The notes under the pieces were generated by a model that was not told the DNA's origin, ran no database searches, and saw nothing but the letters and a program-made list of their open reading frames with translations. A stretch of 64,000 nt of DNA, taken from Rhabditoides inermis. Its lineage: Eukaryota > Nematoda > Chromadorea > Rhabditida > Rhabditidae. The translations under genes and the position numbers were made by a program. Location: positions 1-64,000 of the forward strand of contig CAWZYM010000147.1 in the NCBI GenBank assembly GCA_963966185.1. Reading direction: 5' to 3'. Numbering within the stretch: the stretch's first letter is position 1; every line of letters begins with the position of its first letter. Below, in pieces: positions 35,890 to 45,783 of the stretch.

Positions 35890-37390
35890 CCGTTTCAAGG
35901 AAATCAATCAAATATTCTCTGTCCCGGAGCATTTTGTAGATCCACTGATAATGACTCAGACATACGCAACATGAACTTTCACGGAAGCCTTATCAGGGGC
36001 AGCCACGTTGGGCGGCATTAGAGCAATGCAAACACATCTATTAGTAATCACACTTCCACGTAAGTCGCATCTCCACCGGGAGGCGTCACAGACAACATGG
36101 CTTCCCCGGAAATGAGCGGGAAATGCAATTGGATGAAAACCAAAACAAGACAAGACGTTTTTAAACTTGAGCCTAAAGACACGTGTACTCTAGTGAACGT
36201 TATATCTAATAAAGACTAGTGTGACAACGTGCTACACCTATTACTACAGTAACCCTACAGTATCCCTACTCTATATACCGTATTGCAGGTGCGCCGCGGT
36301 ACTGTGGTGATCGAGGCGACCTCCGGTAACACGGGCGCCAGCGAGGCATACATGGCCAGACTCATCGGCGCGCGGTTCATTTGCGTGGTGAGTGGGAGTA
36401 CGGTAGTGGCGGTGGGTCACACAATCACAGCAACTGCGACTATAATAGACTTTTTCAGATTTCGAACAAGCTCGAGCAGGCGAAACGCGACAACATTGCG
36501 CAGTACGGGGCGGAGCTCGTACCGGTGAGTGGTACGGTAGAATACGGTAGTTTACTAGGGTTACGGTATTCTCACCCAACACTCCAGGTGCCTGGCTCCC
36601 GTTGCAAGGAAGAGGCTCAGCGCATAGCCCGCGAGGAGAACGGGTTCTTCATGAATCAGTTCGGAAACGCCGACAGGGCCGAGGAGTTCCACGAGAGTGA
36701 GTACGGTAGCAGGGTACTGTAGACACGGAAAGGTACTGTAAGATCGAGTAGTGCGATCGTTGTAGCAAAAGCGATGTATCAGTTCTACTCGGGATGTGCC
36801 GAGCACACTATTGCTGATTCACCTTATAATTTCACATTTCCGTTAGCACTTTGCGAAAACTCTTTTTCTTTATCGCTAATATCGCTATTTATTACGGGAA
36901 GTGTTATCGGCGGAAGTGTTTCTTAGAATTTATTAGAGATTATTTTGTTGCGTCTGTTCACTATGTGTTGGCTTCTATTCAATAATCGTTGAAGATCACA
37001 AACCAAGTTATAAGCGCCAGAGCCCATTTGTTCTTCGCCAGCGAAGCCTCATTGCTTCCGGTCTATCCCGTTTATAGCCTGGATGACACACACTCCTAAG
37101 CATAAGCGAGCACCATGCAGTTCAAAGATTCAGAAAACGTTAACTGAGAGATAGCCTTTGCGGGAAGTAGCTTATGCGATTCCGAGAAAACATGAGAGCA
37201 CATGAGATCAAACGGCTACACAGCATATTGGTAATCGTATGCTATGGATGCAAGTCGCGTCAGAACCTCGCAAACAACTACTATAACACGATTGCAGGCG
37301 GCTCTCACCACTTGGAGTCGTCGAATGTGATGCACGAGATAGTGAATGACCTGGGAATGGAGCCGGACTACTTCATCCACGCTGCAGGCA

Positions 37391-37432
<42 letters not shown>

Positions 37433-39913
37433 ACACAGAAAGAACAAGAACTCACTGGCAGATGAGAGTATATTGTATTCACACATACATCTGTGTAAGT
37501 GTTTACAACTGAAAAATGAGATGAGTATGACCGTGTTTGAGGAGGCACGATCTCGTCTGCCGCCCGCTACGCGATCCGCCACAATCTGGAGACGAGGATC
37601 GTTCTGGCAGACTCGCAATACTCACTCTTCTACGACTACGTCACGGGGGAGAAGTGAGTGGGGAAGCAAACCATGTAACTACAATCCGTGGTTTGGCAAC
37701 TCTCACATCGATAGTAAATGAAAACCAAAACAGCTAATACTTATCGTACTTTCTCATGCACATGACAACTCAATAGTAAATGAAAACGAATAACACAGCT
37801 AATACGTTCTCATGTGTCCACGTGTCTACCTTAAAGTGATTTTTTAAGTTCTAATCGTACTTGCTTAGGTTCACGTCGCACGATGGCCACGTGCACTGGC
37901 GCTCTCCGGGAGTGGCGGGCACTGGCTTCGGATACGACAAGAGCGTCGTCGAACTCGGAAGGACCACCAGCCTCGTGCGGCAGCTCATCGACATCGCCGT
38001 CAAGGTGCGCATGTTGTGTTGCCGCATAACATGTCAGTTATGAGCGCTCTCATTGCTAGCTCCTATTGTCAATAGTAGCACCCGCCACACTATGTCCCCA
38101 TCAACTGTGGGCGTCACAACATTCAAATATAGACATCAGCAGTGCATTACAACCAGCGCGGCAGCGCTGATTGGTTTGTGTTAAGAATAGTCACGCGCTA
38201 GAATGAGAATCGGCAAAAGGCGACTGAACGAAAGGTCCCTTAGAATCTTTGCGAGAACAATGTGATGCTGATAGATGTTATCGGGATGGTAGAAAATGGT
38301 TAAGTTTCGATTTTGGTAACGCTAGCTGTTGTAGGAAGCGAGATACGCGCGCGCTCCCTGAGGGGCAGGCAATCCCCCGTGTACGAATGGTTTTCTAGGG
38401 GGGGGGGGGGGGGTGGCGCGCACCGGCTGCCCCCAGCAGACAGGGAGTGCACAATCCGCACTGCCTGTGGATCGCACTGATATCGATCGCGTGCCCTGCC
38501 GTGTGCACAGTAGTGTTGTGGTTAGCTATTGCGCCCGTTGAGATACATGGCTTGAGTTCTGTTCCGGCTGGTGGCAAACTTTTGTACTATATGATTTTTC
38601 ATAGAAATGTCATTGGGATTGTAATTTTTCCTATCAGCATTACCTAAACTCTTTTTTTGCAAAATTTATACAATTTTGGACTCAACAAGATGGGTGAACT
38701 GTTGGATTTTTTTTTTAAAAAATGGTTTGTGGTTTATGTTAATGGAAATAGATTTATATGAAATCCAATAAAAGTACATTCATTATCTTTAAAAAGGACT
38801 TCCGTAAGAGAAGAGTTTGTGTTACCCAACGTAATGCAACAAAATCTCATGCATTTTATCAATCGAAATAGTACACAAACCTGCTCCAATAGTTCAACAA
38901 GATATATATAATCGATCAGATACCGAAATCGATTTGCCGACGTACAACATTTGCTTGCATTAGTGTTTATTGCAGAAAGAGCAGGTTTGTTTACTATTTC
39001 GATTGATAAAATGCATGAGCTTTTGTTGCATTGGAAGTCCTTTTTAAAGATGATCAGTACTGTGATATGAAATAGTTAGTAGTTATATTGTATGACTTAC
39101 TTTTCCAGATCCCGGACGTCGCTACAGCCGCGGCGATGCGTGTGCTGCGAGAGAGGGGAATCGGAGGAGGAGCCAGCACTGCTATGAACTTCATGGCAGC
39201 CCTGTGGAGGGCCACGCAGCATGAGTGAGTAGAACACCACTCCAAACTGCTTCCTTCGAAATGCATACTGTCGAACGAGACCAGGATAAGCTGTTATTTG
39301 AAGTAGTGTGAAGATGCGTGTTTGCAGGCCGACCGAGCCCCTCTCAATCGCCACTATCATGGGCGATCCTGCGTTCTTCTACGAAAAGACCTACTTCAAC
39401 GACACGCATATGGGTGAGTGGACAGGTGATCAAAAATCAATGAGTCAATCGTTTATCCGGAATAGTTGATGCTGTCAATCAACCAATCAATCAATCAATA
39501 ACAATCAATATATGTCTGTTGCAGACATTTCGTTCCGGCACCTGGGAGGGATGGCAGCTGTGGATTGCTGGATGGGGGTGATCGCGGACTCGATCGACCA
39601 TGGCACAGAGTTCTTCGTGCGCGGATCCACGGAGTGCGAGCATGTGAGTGGACAACATCTCTCTCTCTCCCTTCCTCTCCCTCTCCCTCTCTCTCCCCCC
39701 CCCTCTCTCTCTCCACATTACCTGATTCCATTCAGACCGACTTCTCTGGACCGCAGAGGATCCCGCGCACCCGCAAGGTCGGTTTCGCTGCGGAGAAAAA
39801 CGAAAAGAAGGTGAGTCAGCAAAAAGAGAACCTTGCCAACGTTTCTGTTTTAGGTGAAGCGATCAACGGGTCACTCCAAGGCCGGCCGGCATTCGAGGAG
39901 CAACCGACACTGA
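35248..39913 (+). CDS. Secreted PLP-dependent enzyme, cysteine synthase/cystathionine beta-synthase family
   Basis: Fourteen exons: 35248-35356, 35471-35556, 35713-35829, 36289-36387, 36459-36524, 36588-36696, 37298-37393, 37542-37653, 37869-38004, 39109-39224, 39328-39413, 39525-39643, 39736-39810, 39854-39913 (1386 nt, 461 aa, stop TGA). Residues 1-16 form a signal peptide (MHLLLLSSLLL...). Fold-type II PLP marks appear in order: GHTPMVKV near 58-65, the Schiff-base lysine in SGSLKHR (K88), the substrate loop TSGNTG (115-120), and the phosphate-binding loop GTGGT (226-230). The family makes or breaks C-S bonds at the beta carbon of serine or cysteine derivatives. KHR instead of the usual SVKDR around the lysine, the signal peptide, and a basic C-terminal tail set it apart from cytosolic cysteine synthases. 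No heme or CBS domain is seen. The exact substrate cannot be read from the sequence. The intron-7 acceptor is the weaker TTTGAG. Confidence 0.85.
38398..38413. repeat. Poly-G run (16 G)
   Basis: Homopolymer in intron 9 of the PLP-enzyme gene; its length is likely unreliable in assembly. Confidence 0.9.
38785..39051. mobile_element. Foldback (MITE-like) element in intron 9 of the PLP-enzyme gene
   Basis: Imperfect terminal inverted repeats at 38785-38886 and 38979-39051, sharing 'atctttaaaaaggacttcc', 'atgcattttatcaatcgaaa' and 'acaaacctgctc'; the left arm has about 28 extra bases. No coding capacity. Shares the motif ACAAACCTGCTC with the foldback at 43331-43708, so the two look related. Confidence 0.6.
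39436..39505 (-). mobile_element. Solo retrotransposon 3' tail in intron 11
   Basis: Reads 'tcaatcgtttatccggaat...' followed by (AATC)n, which is the same 3' end as the elements at about 19033 and 20206 (GATTCCGGATAAACGATTGATTGATTG) on the - strand. Only the extreme 3' terminus is present. Confidence 0.45.
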
Positions 39914-40257
39914 AGAGGCTGAAGAGACTGCAGTAGGCAGCGTGTGACAAAGTGTACATAGTTGTTGGTCATAACTACGTGTTGTGTGGCAAGAAAGATT
40001 GAATAGTTTTGTTCCTGTGTGATATTTGCTCGTTGCGAGTGTAATGGGTTCCCTTTTTTTCCCCATTTCTTACCCTCGCGCTGCCAAACCCATTCCAGTT
40101 TTGTCCCTCTTTTTTCCCGGACTGTTAATGGAATGCGCGCTTTCCCTTTCATTCACCCATAAGAAGATGTGTTGTAATATGCCCTGGGGCGATGGTTTCA
40201 CCTGTGCGGGAGTGGTATAAGAGGTGTGGTTGGCTCTGCTATCCATCCACTCTCGCA
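39914..40257. other. Intergenic: 3' UTR and collagen promoter region
   Basis: 344 bp between the PLP-enzyme stop and the collagen start, both on +. Contains a TATA-like TATAAG at 40216-40221. No poly(A) AATAAA is evident. Confidence 0.6.
40216..40221 (+). promoter_or_regulatory. TATA-like box of the collagen gene
   Basis: TATAAG 37 nt before the ATG implies a very short 5' UTR. Confidence 0.5.
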
Positions 40258-41242
40258 ATGAGCCGTGCATTTGTCGGACTCGTGTCTTCTGGCTGCGGCC
40301 TCGTCATTCTTTCTTCTCTCGTTTTCCTCGCCAATGTTGCACTCGATGCCAGCTCTTTCCTGGAGCAACAGAAGGCCGAAATGGCCGAGTTCAAGGTAGG
40401 ATTTCTCTCCTTCTCTCTCTCTCTCTCTCTTCACTTCTCTCTTTCAGGAGTATGCTGACATGGCTTGGACTGAGATGATGCTCGTCAACTCTGTTTCCCG
40501 CCACTCGCGCTCTGCTGGCTTCTCGCTTCACAAGACCCGTCGTCATCAGAAGAGGTCGGATTCTGGATCGTGCAACTGCGGGGAGCAGCCTAACAACTGT
40601 TCCCCTGGACCTGCCGGAGCTCCCGGAGAGAAGGGACAGGATGGAGAGAACGGAGCCCCCGGACAGCCTGGACAGCCCGGAAACGCCGGAACTGCCCTCG
40701 CCACTCAGAAGGAACAGCAGGAGTGTATCAAGTGTGAGGCTGGACCCGCGGGACCTCCAGGACCTCCCGGACCCGCTGGACCCGCCGGAGACAACGGTAA
40801 CGATGGACAGCCCGGACAGCCCGGACAGGACGGACAGCCTGGATTGGACGGACCCGCTGGAGACAAGGGAGAGACTGGACAGCCCGGAGAGGCCGGACCC
40901 GCCGGACAGCCTGGACAGAACGGAACGCGCGGATTGGGCGCCCCCGGACCTACTGGACCCGCCGGACCCACCGGACCCGCTGGAGCCCCGGGCGCCCCTG
41001 GAGAGGACGGAGCTGACGGAGAGGAGGGACCTGCTGGAGAGGAGGGACCGTCTGGACAGGCTGGAGAGCCGGGAGCGGACGGAGGCCCGGGGGCGGCGGG
41101 AGAGGCGGGGGCTCCGGGCAGCGACGCGGCGTACTGTCCGTGCCCCGCCCGCACCTCGGATCTGCCAGTGGAGACTCAGCCCCAGACTGGCGGATACAAC
41201 AAGAGGAGACTGCGCAAGGTCGCCAAGGCAGCCCGCGCATAG
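40258..41242 (+). CDS. Cuticle collagen, 310 aa
   Basis: Two exons, 40258-40395 and 40448-41242, with a 52-nt intron. Structural protein of the nematode cuticle, secreted by hypodermis. The N-terminal hydrophobic segment (about 5-35) followed by the conserved WTEMM region (53-57) is the nematode cuticle collagen N domain. A furin-type site RRHQKR (77-82) precedes the first cysteine cluster (C88, C90, C97). Two Gly-X-Y blocks follow, the short one starting near 98 and the long one after the ECIKC interruption (138-142), then a C-terminal YCPC cluster and a basic tail. The start is set by the TATA-like box and domain fit. From base 40723 (last base of the E138 codon) onward the gene also exists as an inverted copy at 53781-54300. 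Which collagen paralogue it is cannot be told by eye. Confidence 0.93.
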
Positions 41243-42513
41243 AACGGACCAAACAGTGTTTGTGAACAACTGGAATCAGCATGTATGTATGTATGTATGT
41301 ATGTATGTGTATAAAGAGTACTTCATCACTTGTATCTACTACACTTAGAAAGGGCGTTCTCTCCCTTGAGAGAGTTTAGGGCGAGATGGTCCCACCTAAG
41401 GGCACGTGTTCTATCTATAAGTTAGCATTCTCCATTTTCAAACAAAAAAACATAGATCAAATATAATCGGGAATCGGCGACCATTCAAATACGTATTCAA
41501 CAATAATTTTGTGTGTACGTGATGTCATGATGAAGAGAAACTATCATGAAAGCATTTTCAATCTGACTCTCAACTAAACTCTTTCCCTTTTACACTTAGC
41601 ACTGTATTGCGCACTATTGGGTGAATTGAGGGCGGCGCGCAGCGCCGCCCGTTTGTCTTGATCTTTGACGCGCGCAGCGCGCCACCCCCAAGGTATACTC
41701 AATTTCCTCTATCCCAATACGATATACTCCATAGTATGTGTTTTTTTGTTAGAATATCATTTGACAAGACTTATGAGTATGATACAAGAAATAAATATCG
41801 GTTGCGGCTTCCAAAATATCCAAAACAACTTTTCGCTCATTCTGCCACTAAACGTGTTTACGACGACGACGACGACGACGGTGTGCATCACGTAAGCCCC
41901 GCCCACTGCACTCTGCGCTCATTGGTCGCTCTGCTCACTGTCTGTGCAATCTGATTGGTCGAACGCTCATGCCCCGCCTCTCGCTCAGCCACTCTCACAT
42001 CCCGGCCTCTTGGCTCTCTCACGAGCGTACGCTCTCTGCGCGCTCTCTCTTCTTCCAGCCGAGCATGCCCCGCTTTTCGATCAGCCACTCTCTTCTCTCT
42101 CTCTGACCTCTGATTCTCTCACTTGCGCACGCTCTCTGCGCGCTCTCTCTTTCTCGTGCGAGCCAGAATGGGCAGCCGGCCTGAAATCAAATGGATCGAT
42201 CGGTGAGGAGAGGGCCAGTGAGAGCGCTCGGCAGTTAAAGAACGTGCGAATAGGAGAGGAGCAGAGCAGTGCGGGTGAGGCTGCTTTGATCTCTGTGCCA
42301 CAACTTCCCAATTTTAACAGTAATTCTACCATTAACATAATATAATAAGGAAGATCAGTTTAACGCACTCGGCTCTGCAATTACAATTCATGACCGAGGT
42401 TTCAGTGGCTCAAAATCTAATGTACGTATGTGCATACATAAATGATTCCAAAAGCAACATTCGAATTCATTTACAAACATTCGCAAAACATTCGCAAAAC
42501 AAACTGGCAGATA
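41243..42513. other. Noncoding DNA downstream of the collagen gene
   Basis: Contains (GTAT)n at 41281-41307, a (CGA)n run at about 41861-41880, two inverted CCAAT motifs (cattggtcg, gattggtcg near 41919-41960) and an imperfect 96-bp tandem duplication starting 'catgccccgc' at 41968 and 42064. No gene supported. The same content is mirrored at about 52510-53780. Confidence 0.55.
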
Positions 42514-42583
42514 TGCAGATCGAACGCGCCTGGTTAGTACCAGTACGCCCTCACCCTACCACTTGAGCTATTCCACATCATGA
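42514..42583 (-). pseudogene. tRNA-like sequence (A-box and B-box, decayed)
   Basis: On - it reads TAGCTCAAGTGG (A-box fit) and, 45 nt later, GCGTTCGATCTGC (weak B-box fit). I cannot fold a paired acceptor stem, so it is a tRNA relic or tRNA-derived SINE end. Mirrored at 52440-52509 on +. Confidence 0.35.
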
Positions 42584-42605
42584 TGAAACTTCTTTGAGAA
42601 TATGG

Positions 42606-42672
42606 GGTGGCTAGCGCAGTGGATGTGCGCGCATCATGCTGAAGGTCTCGAGTTCAATTCTCTCGGCGGCCA
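42606..42672 (+). pseudogene. tRNA-like sequence, Met-like, decayed
   Basis: TAGCGCAGTGG (A-box) and GAGTTCAATTCTC (B-box), with CTGAAGGTC between as in elongator tRNA-Met, but the anticodon arm is shortened and the acceptor does not pair. Lies head-to-head with the tRNA-like piece at 42514-42583. Mirrored at 52351-52417 on -. Confidence 0.35.
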
Positions 42673-43330
42673 ATGATGTACCGCTAGTCACGGTGGAGTG
42701 ACGACCACCTTCATAACTTTCGTGAGCCTCTAGTCAGAAGTCTGTGACGTCATCTGATCCAAATTCATTGCATCAATCGATGGACCCCATGTAAGCAGCT
42801 AGCGATTTGTACTCGAGAGCCTTAGGTGGTCCCCTTATTGGCTAGGTCGACGGTTGTATAACTTGAAACTGCTGATAAACAAACTTTTAACGGTACATGC
42901 ACTCGCGATATGACATGATAACTAGTGAAGAATAGCTAGTTTACTCGTAGTAGAATTTCATTTCGACTAGCTAGTAACTTGCTAGGTAATGGAACTTAGG
43001 AGATGAAGGGAAGAAGAGAGAAATTTGTAACGTGTGTAGCGCGCGTCAATGAGCGACCGGCAGGCGCGTGAGGTTTCTAATTCACATACATTCGTTATAT
43101 AACACAACATTGTTCGGCAACACATGATCTATCAGTTTCAAAAAAGCGGGAATCACAGAAACTATTTTATAATTTCAAACCAGTGAATATTACTATGTAG
43201 TATTGTTGTATAAGTTATTTGTATTTTCAATCATGACATTCTGACTAGTGAGTTTGTAATATGTATATTTTATTTTCGTAATTCACCAATGTGAAAAAAA
43301 TTTCTTCGAAATTTGAGAAAAGGACGTCCA
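42673..43330. other. AT-rich noncoding stretch, nothing recognised
   Basis: No open frame of note, no repeat structure beyond its mirrored copy in the right arm. Confidence 0.5.
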
Positions 43331-43708
43331 TTCTCTTTCGAAAAGTACGTAAGTAAAGAGAAGAGGTTTGTCTGGATCTGATTCAACAAAAGCACATGCA
43401 TAAAATCTCTTTGCAGCTGACTAAAATATCAAAACAAACCTGCTCTTTCGAATTTATGAAATTAGAACATAAATATTATGCATTATAATAATTTATTTGT
43501 AGTGAATTAAAATGAAAATTTGGCCTATTTCACAGTCACCTTACATTATATATTTTGATAATGTTTAAAAACACATTTTAGAGTGATTCGAAAGAGCAGG
43601 TTTGTTTTGATATTTTAGTCAGCTGCAAAGAGATTTTATGCATGTGCTTTTGTTGAATCAGATCCAGACAAACCTCTTCTCTTTACTTACGTACTTTTCG
43701 AAAGAGAA
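43331..43708. mobile_element. Foldback (MITE-like) element with 122-bp inverted repeats
   Basis: Arms 43331-43452 and 43587-43708 pair almost perfectly (TTCTCTTTCGAAAAGTACGT ... end), separated by 134 AT-rich bases. No coding capacity. A clear target-site duplication is not visible. Mirrored at 51315-51692. Confidence 0.75.
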
Positions 43709-43755
43709 TCTGGTGATTACTTATCACAAGGGACAATGCGCGGGCTCCATAGAGA

Positions 43756-43894
43756 GAATGAGAGAGTAAGAGAGAGAGAGAGAGCGAGAGAGAGAGAGAG
43801 AGCGCGCGAGAGCGAGAGCGAGAGCGAAAGCGAGAGCGAAAGCGAGAGCGAGAGCGAAAGCAAGAGCGAGAGCGAGAGCGAGAGCGAGAGCGAG

Positions 43895-43950
<56 letters not shown>

Positions 43951-44018
43951 AGAGGGAGGGAGAGAGAGGGGGGAGGGAGAGGGAGAGGGAGAGAGTGAGA
44001 GAGAGAGAGAGAGAGATA
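43756..44018. repeat. (GA)n and GAGAGC/GAAAGC minisatellite
   Basis: Mixed GA dinucleotide and 6-bp GAGAGC/GAAAGC units; differs by 8 bp in length from its mirrored copy at about 51000-51268. The Arg/Glu/Ser open frames across it are repeat translations. Confidence 0.95.
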
Positions 44019-44416
44019 AACGCATTAAGGACTGTCTACGGTTTCTTCGCTGTTTTGGGGCCATTGTTCAAACTACTGTATCTTAATAACAATAATTTAT
44101 TGCAGAATGATATCCGCGTCACACAAAAATATGAGCAATCAAAGATATATGAGAAAGATTATGACGAATCTCCAAGAAAAAAGTCCAAAACAATTGACTA
44201 CTACACAATTCACGTTTCATCGTAGATAGGGGAATGCTTTCATCCAGCCCGCGGGAGGGACAGGAGCGATTAAGGAAATTACTTGCGAAGCCGCGAGGCT
44301 TGCACTAGACAAGAGCATCCATATCACAACAAATCACGTGTAGAATGCGAATAAAAGGGAATATAAATTTATTTGAAGGGAGGGGAAGGGAAAAATTATA
44401 TACAGTGCCATAGTGG

Positions 44417-45175
44417 GTGGGCGTCTATAATTGTGTGTGGGTCTGGTCCTGGTGGGCTCATACGCTCATAGATGTGGCAGGGAGAGAGTGTGTGCGGGAA
44501 CACTTGTGTGGGAATCAAGTTCTATCGAAAATCGGCGGAACGAAACCATTGTCACGTGTGAACACAGAGGGGAGGAAATGTACGAATGAAATGATCGTGG
44601 ACTGGACAGATACTTTTGTTTAGCTATATTTTTAGAGTATTTTTGATGTGGTGTGAGAGGTTTTGCGAAACACGAAAGAAGAGGGGACTCGCAACTCGAT
44701 CGATGGCGGCAATTTGCGGCCGGACATTGTGTTGTCGAGAGAGAGTGAAAAGCAAGTGGTGATTTTGGATGTGCGCGTTTCATTCGGAAATGGAATCGCC
44801 TCATTCGAACGCGCCGCGACTGATAAGATCGAGAAATACACGGCTATTACTGAAACGTACAAGGCATTGGGATACACTGTGTCCCTCCATCCATTCCTGG
44901 TCAGCTCTCTTGGAGACTACTGGAAAGAGAATGATGAAGCGATGAAATCACTGGGAATACCCAAGTCAGAATGGAGTGAGATCATCTCTCGGATCCAGGG
45001 AGAGACACTCGAATACTCGAAAGCAATCTACTACATGCATACAATGGGGAAGGCGTATTCACCCAAATATGGAAAGAACCGACCCGAAAAAGCATTGAAG
45101 ATGATCGTTCGATACAAACAGTACTATGCCCGCCGGGCGGAAGAGAGAGAAAACGACAACATGCAAAGGCAATGA
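44417..45175 (+). pseudogene. RLE-type non-LTR retrotransposon, C-terminal endonuclease fragment
   Basis: The 170-codon frame 44663-45175 has the restriction-like endonuclease layout of R2/R4/NeSL-type elements: RPDIVL, then VVILDVRVSF, then IEKY and a GYTVSLHPFLVSSLGDYW tail. A 68-codon piece at 44417-44623 lies in the same frame but is separated by three stops and has lost a clean zinc-finger pattern. RT is absent, so the copy is 5'-truncated and inactive. About 370 bp of probable 3' UTR follows, with AATAAA near 45428. NeSL elements target nematode spliced-leader genes; no SL gene is seen here. The same fragment occurs inverted at 49840-50598. Confidence 0.65.
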
Positions 45176-45539
45176 GAGAGAATCACATTTGATCTACCAA
45201 CATCTGTACTCGCGTAGGGCCGTCTCTCACCCCGTGACATGGGGAGAAAGAGAGCGGTCCGAGAGAGCGCGATACAGCCGGCTGCCCCGTTCGCCCCGAC
45301 GCTTCAAGGCTGCTGCGACCAAGCGACTTCTGCCGAGGGACCGTCGACGGGAGCGGCCGGACCTCCACACCCAACCCGCACCCCGCACCATGCACAACAT
45401 CAACACCTCCCCCCAACCATTGAGATTGATAATAAATCTCTTTTATAGACATACCGGATTCGAAAAGAAAAAGTTTTTGTTGGAAAAGGGAACGTATGTG
45501 CGGCGGGTAAGTGGCCCATTTCGTTTAGCGAACAACAAA
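45176..45539. other. Probable 3' UTR of the RLE element and inner end of the left arm
   Basis: Noncoding, ends AATAAATCTCTTTTATA near 45428-45445, then about 90 bp up to the arm boundary at AACAACAAA. Open frames here lack any recognisable domain. Confidence 0.45.
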
Positions 45540-45783
45540 GGGAACAAACTGCGCGAATAATAATAATATTTATTAATTGCACAAGGTGTTACATTCAGTA
45601 CAATTATTTGAGGCATTCGAAGGCTAGATAGCACTTATACGAGGCAGAAGGTTAATGAAAATTAACAATGTAGTAACAGTTCATGTTAGAGAGGCAGGGG
45701 GAGGCAGAGGCTTCAAAAGTGACAGAGGCTTCAAAGGAATTTCCTATGGGAGTACAATAGAAAATGAGTAACGATGTGACTCT

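Larger units (their letters stand above)
40723..45539 (+). repeat. Left arm of inverted duplication 1
   Basis: Reverse-complement match to 49476-54300. Coordinates of paired bases sum to 95023 in the outer part and 95015 in the inner part; the 8-bp shift is a length difference in the GA/GAGAGC array. One base difference noted: A at 45050 versus its partner at 49965, changing Lys to Glu in a retroelement frame. The arm covers the collagen tail, noncoding DNA, a foldback element, the GA array and a retroelement fragment. Confidence 0.97.

Noticed and set aside
40391..41282. Long open frames antisense to or out of frame with the collagen gene
   Set aside because: Shadow frames caused by the GGA/CCX periodicity of the Gly-X-Y repeats; the same applies to the copy at 53675-54374.
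45126..45560. 144-codon Arg-rich frame and its mirror at 49338-49889
   Set aside because: Lies in the probable 3' UTR of the RLE element and ends in the 18-bp repeat in the mirrored copy; no homology recognised.
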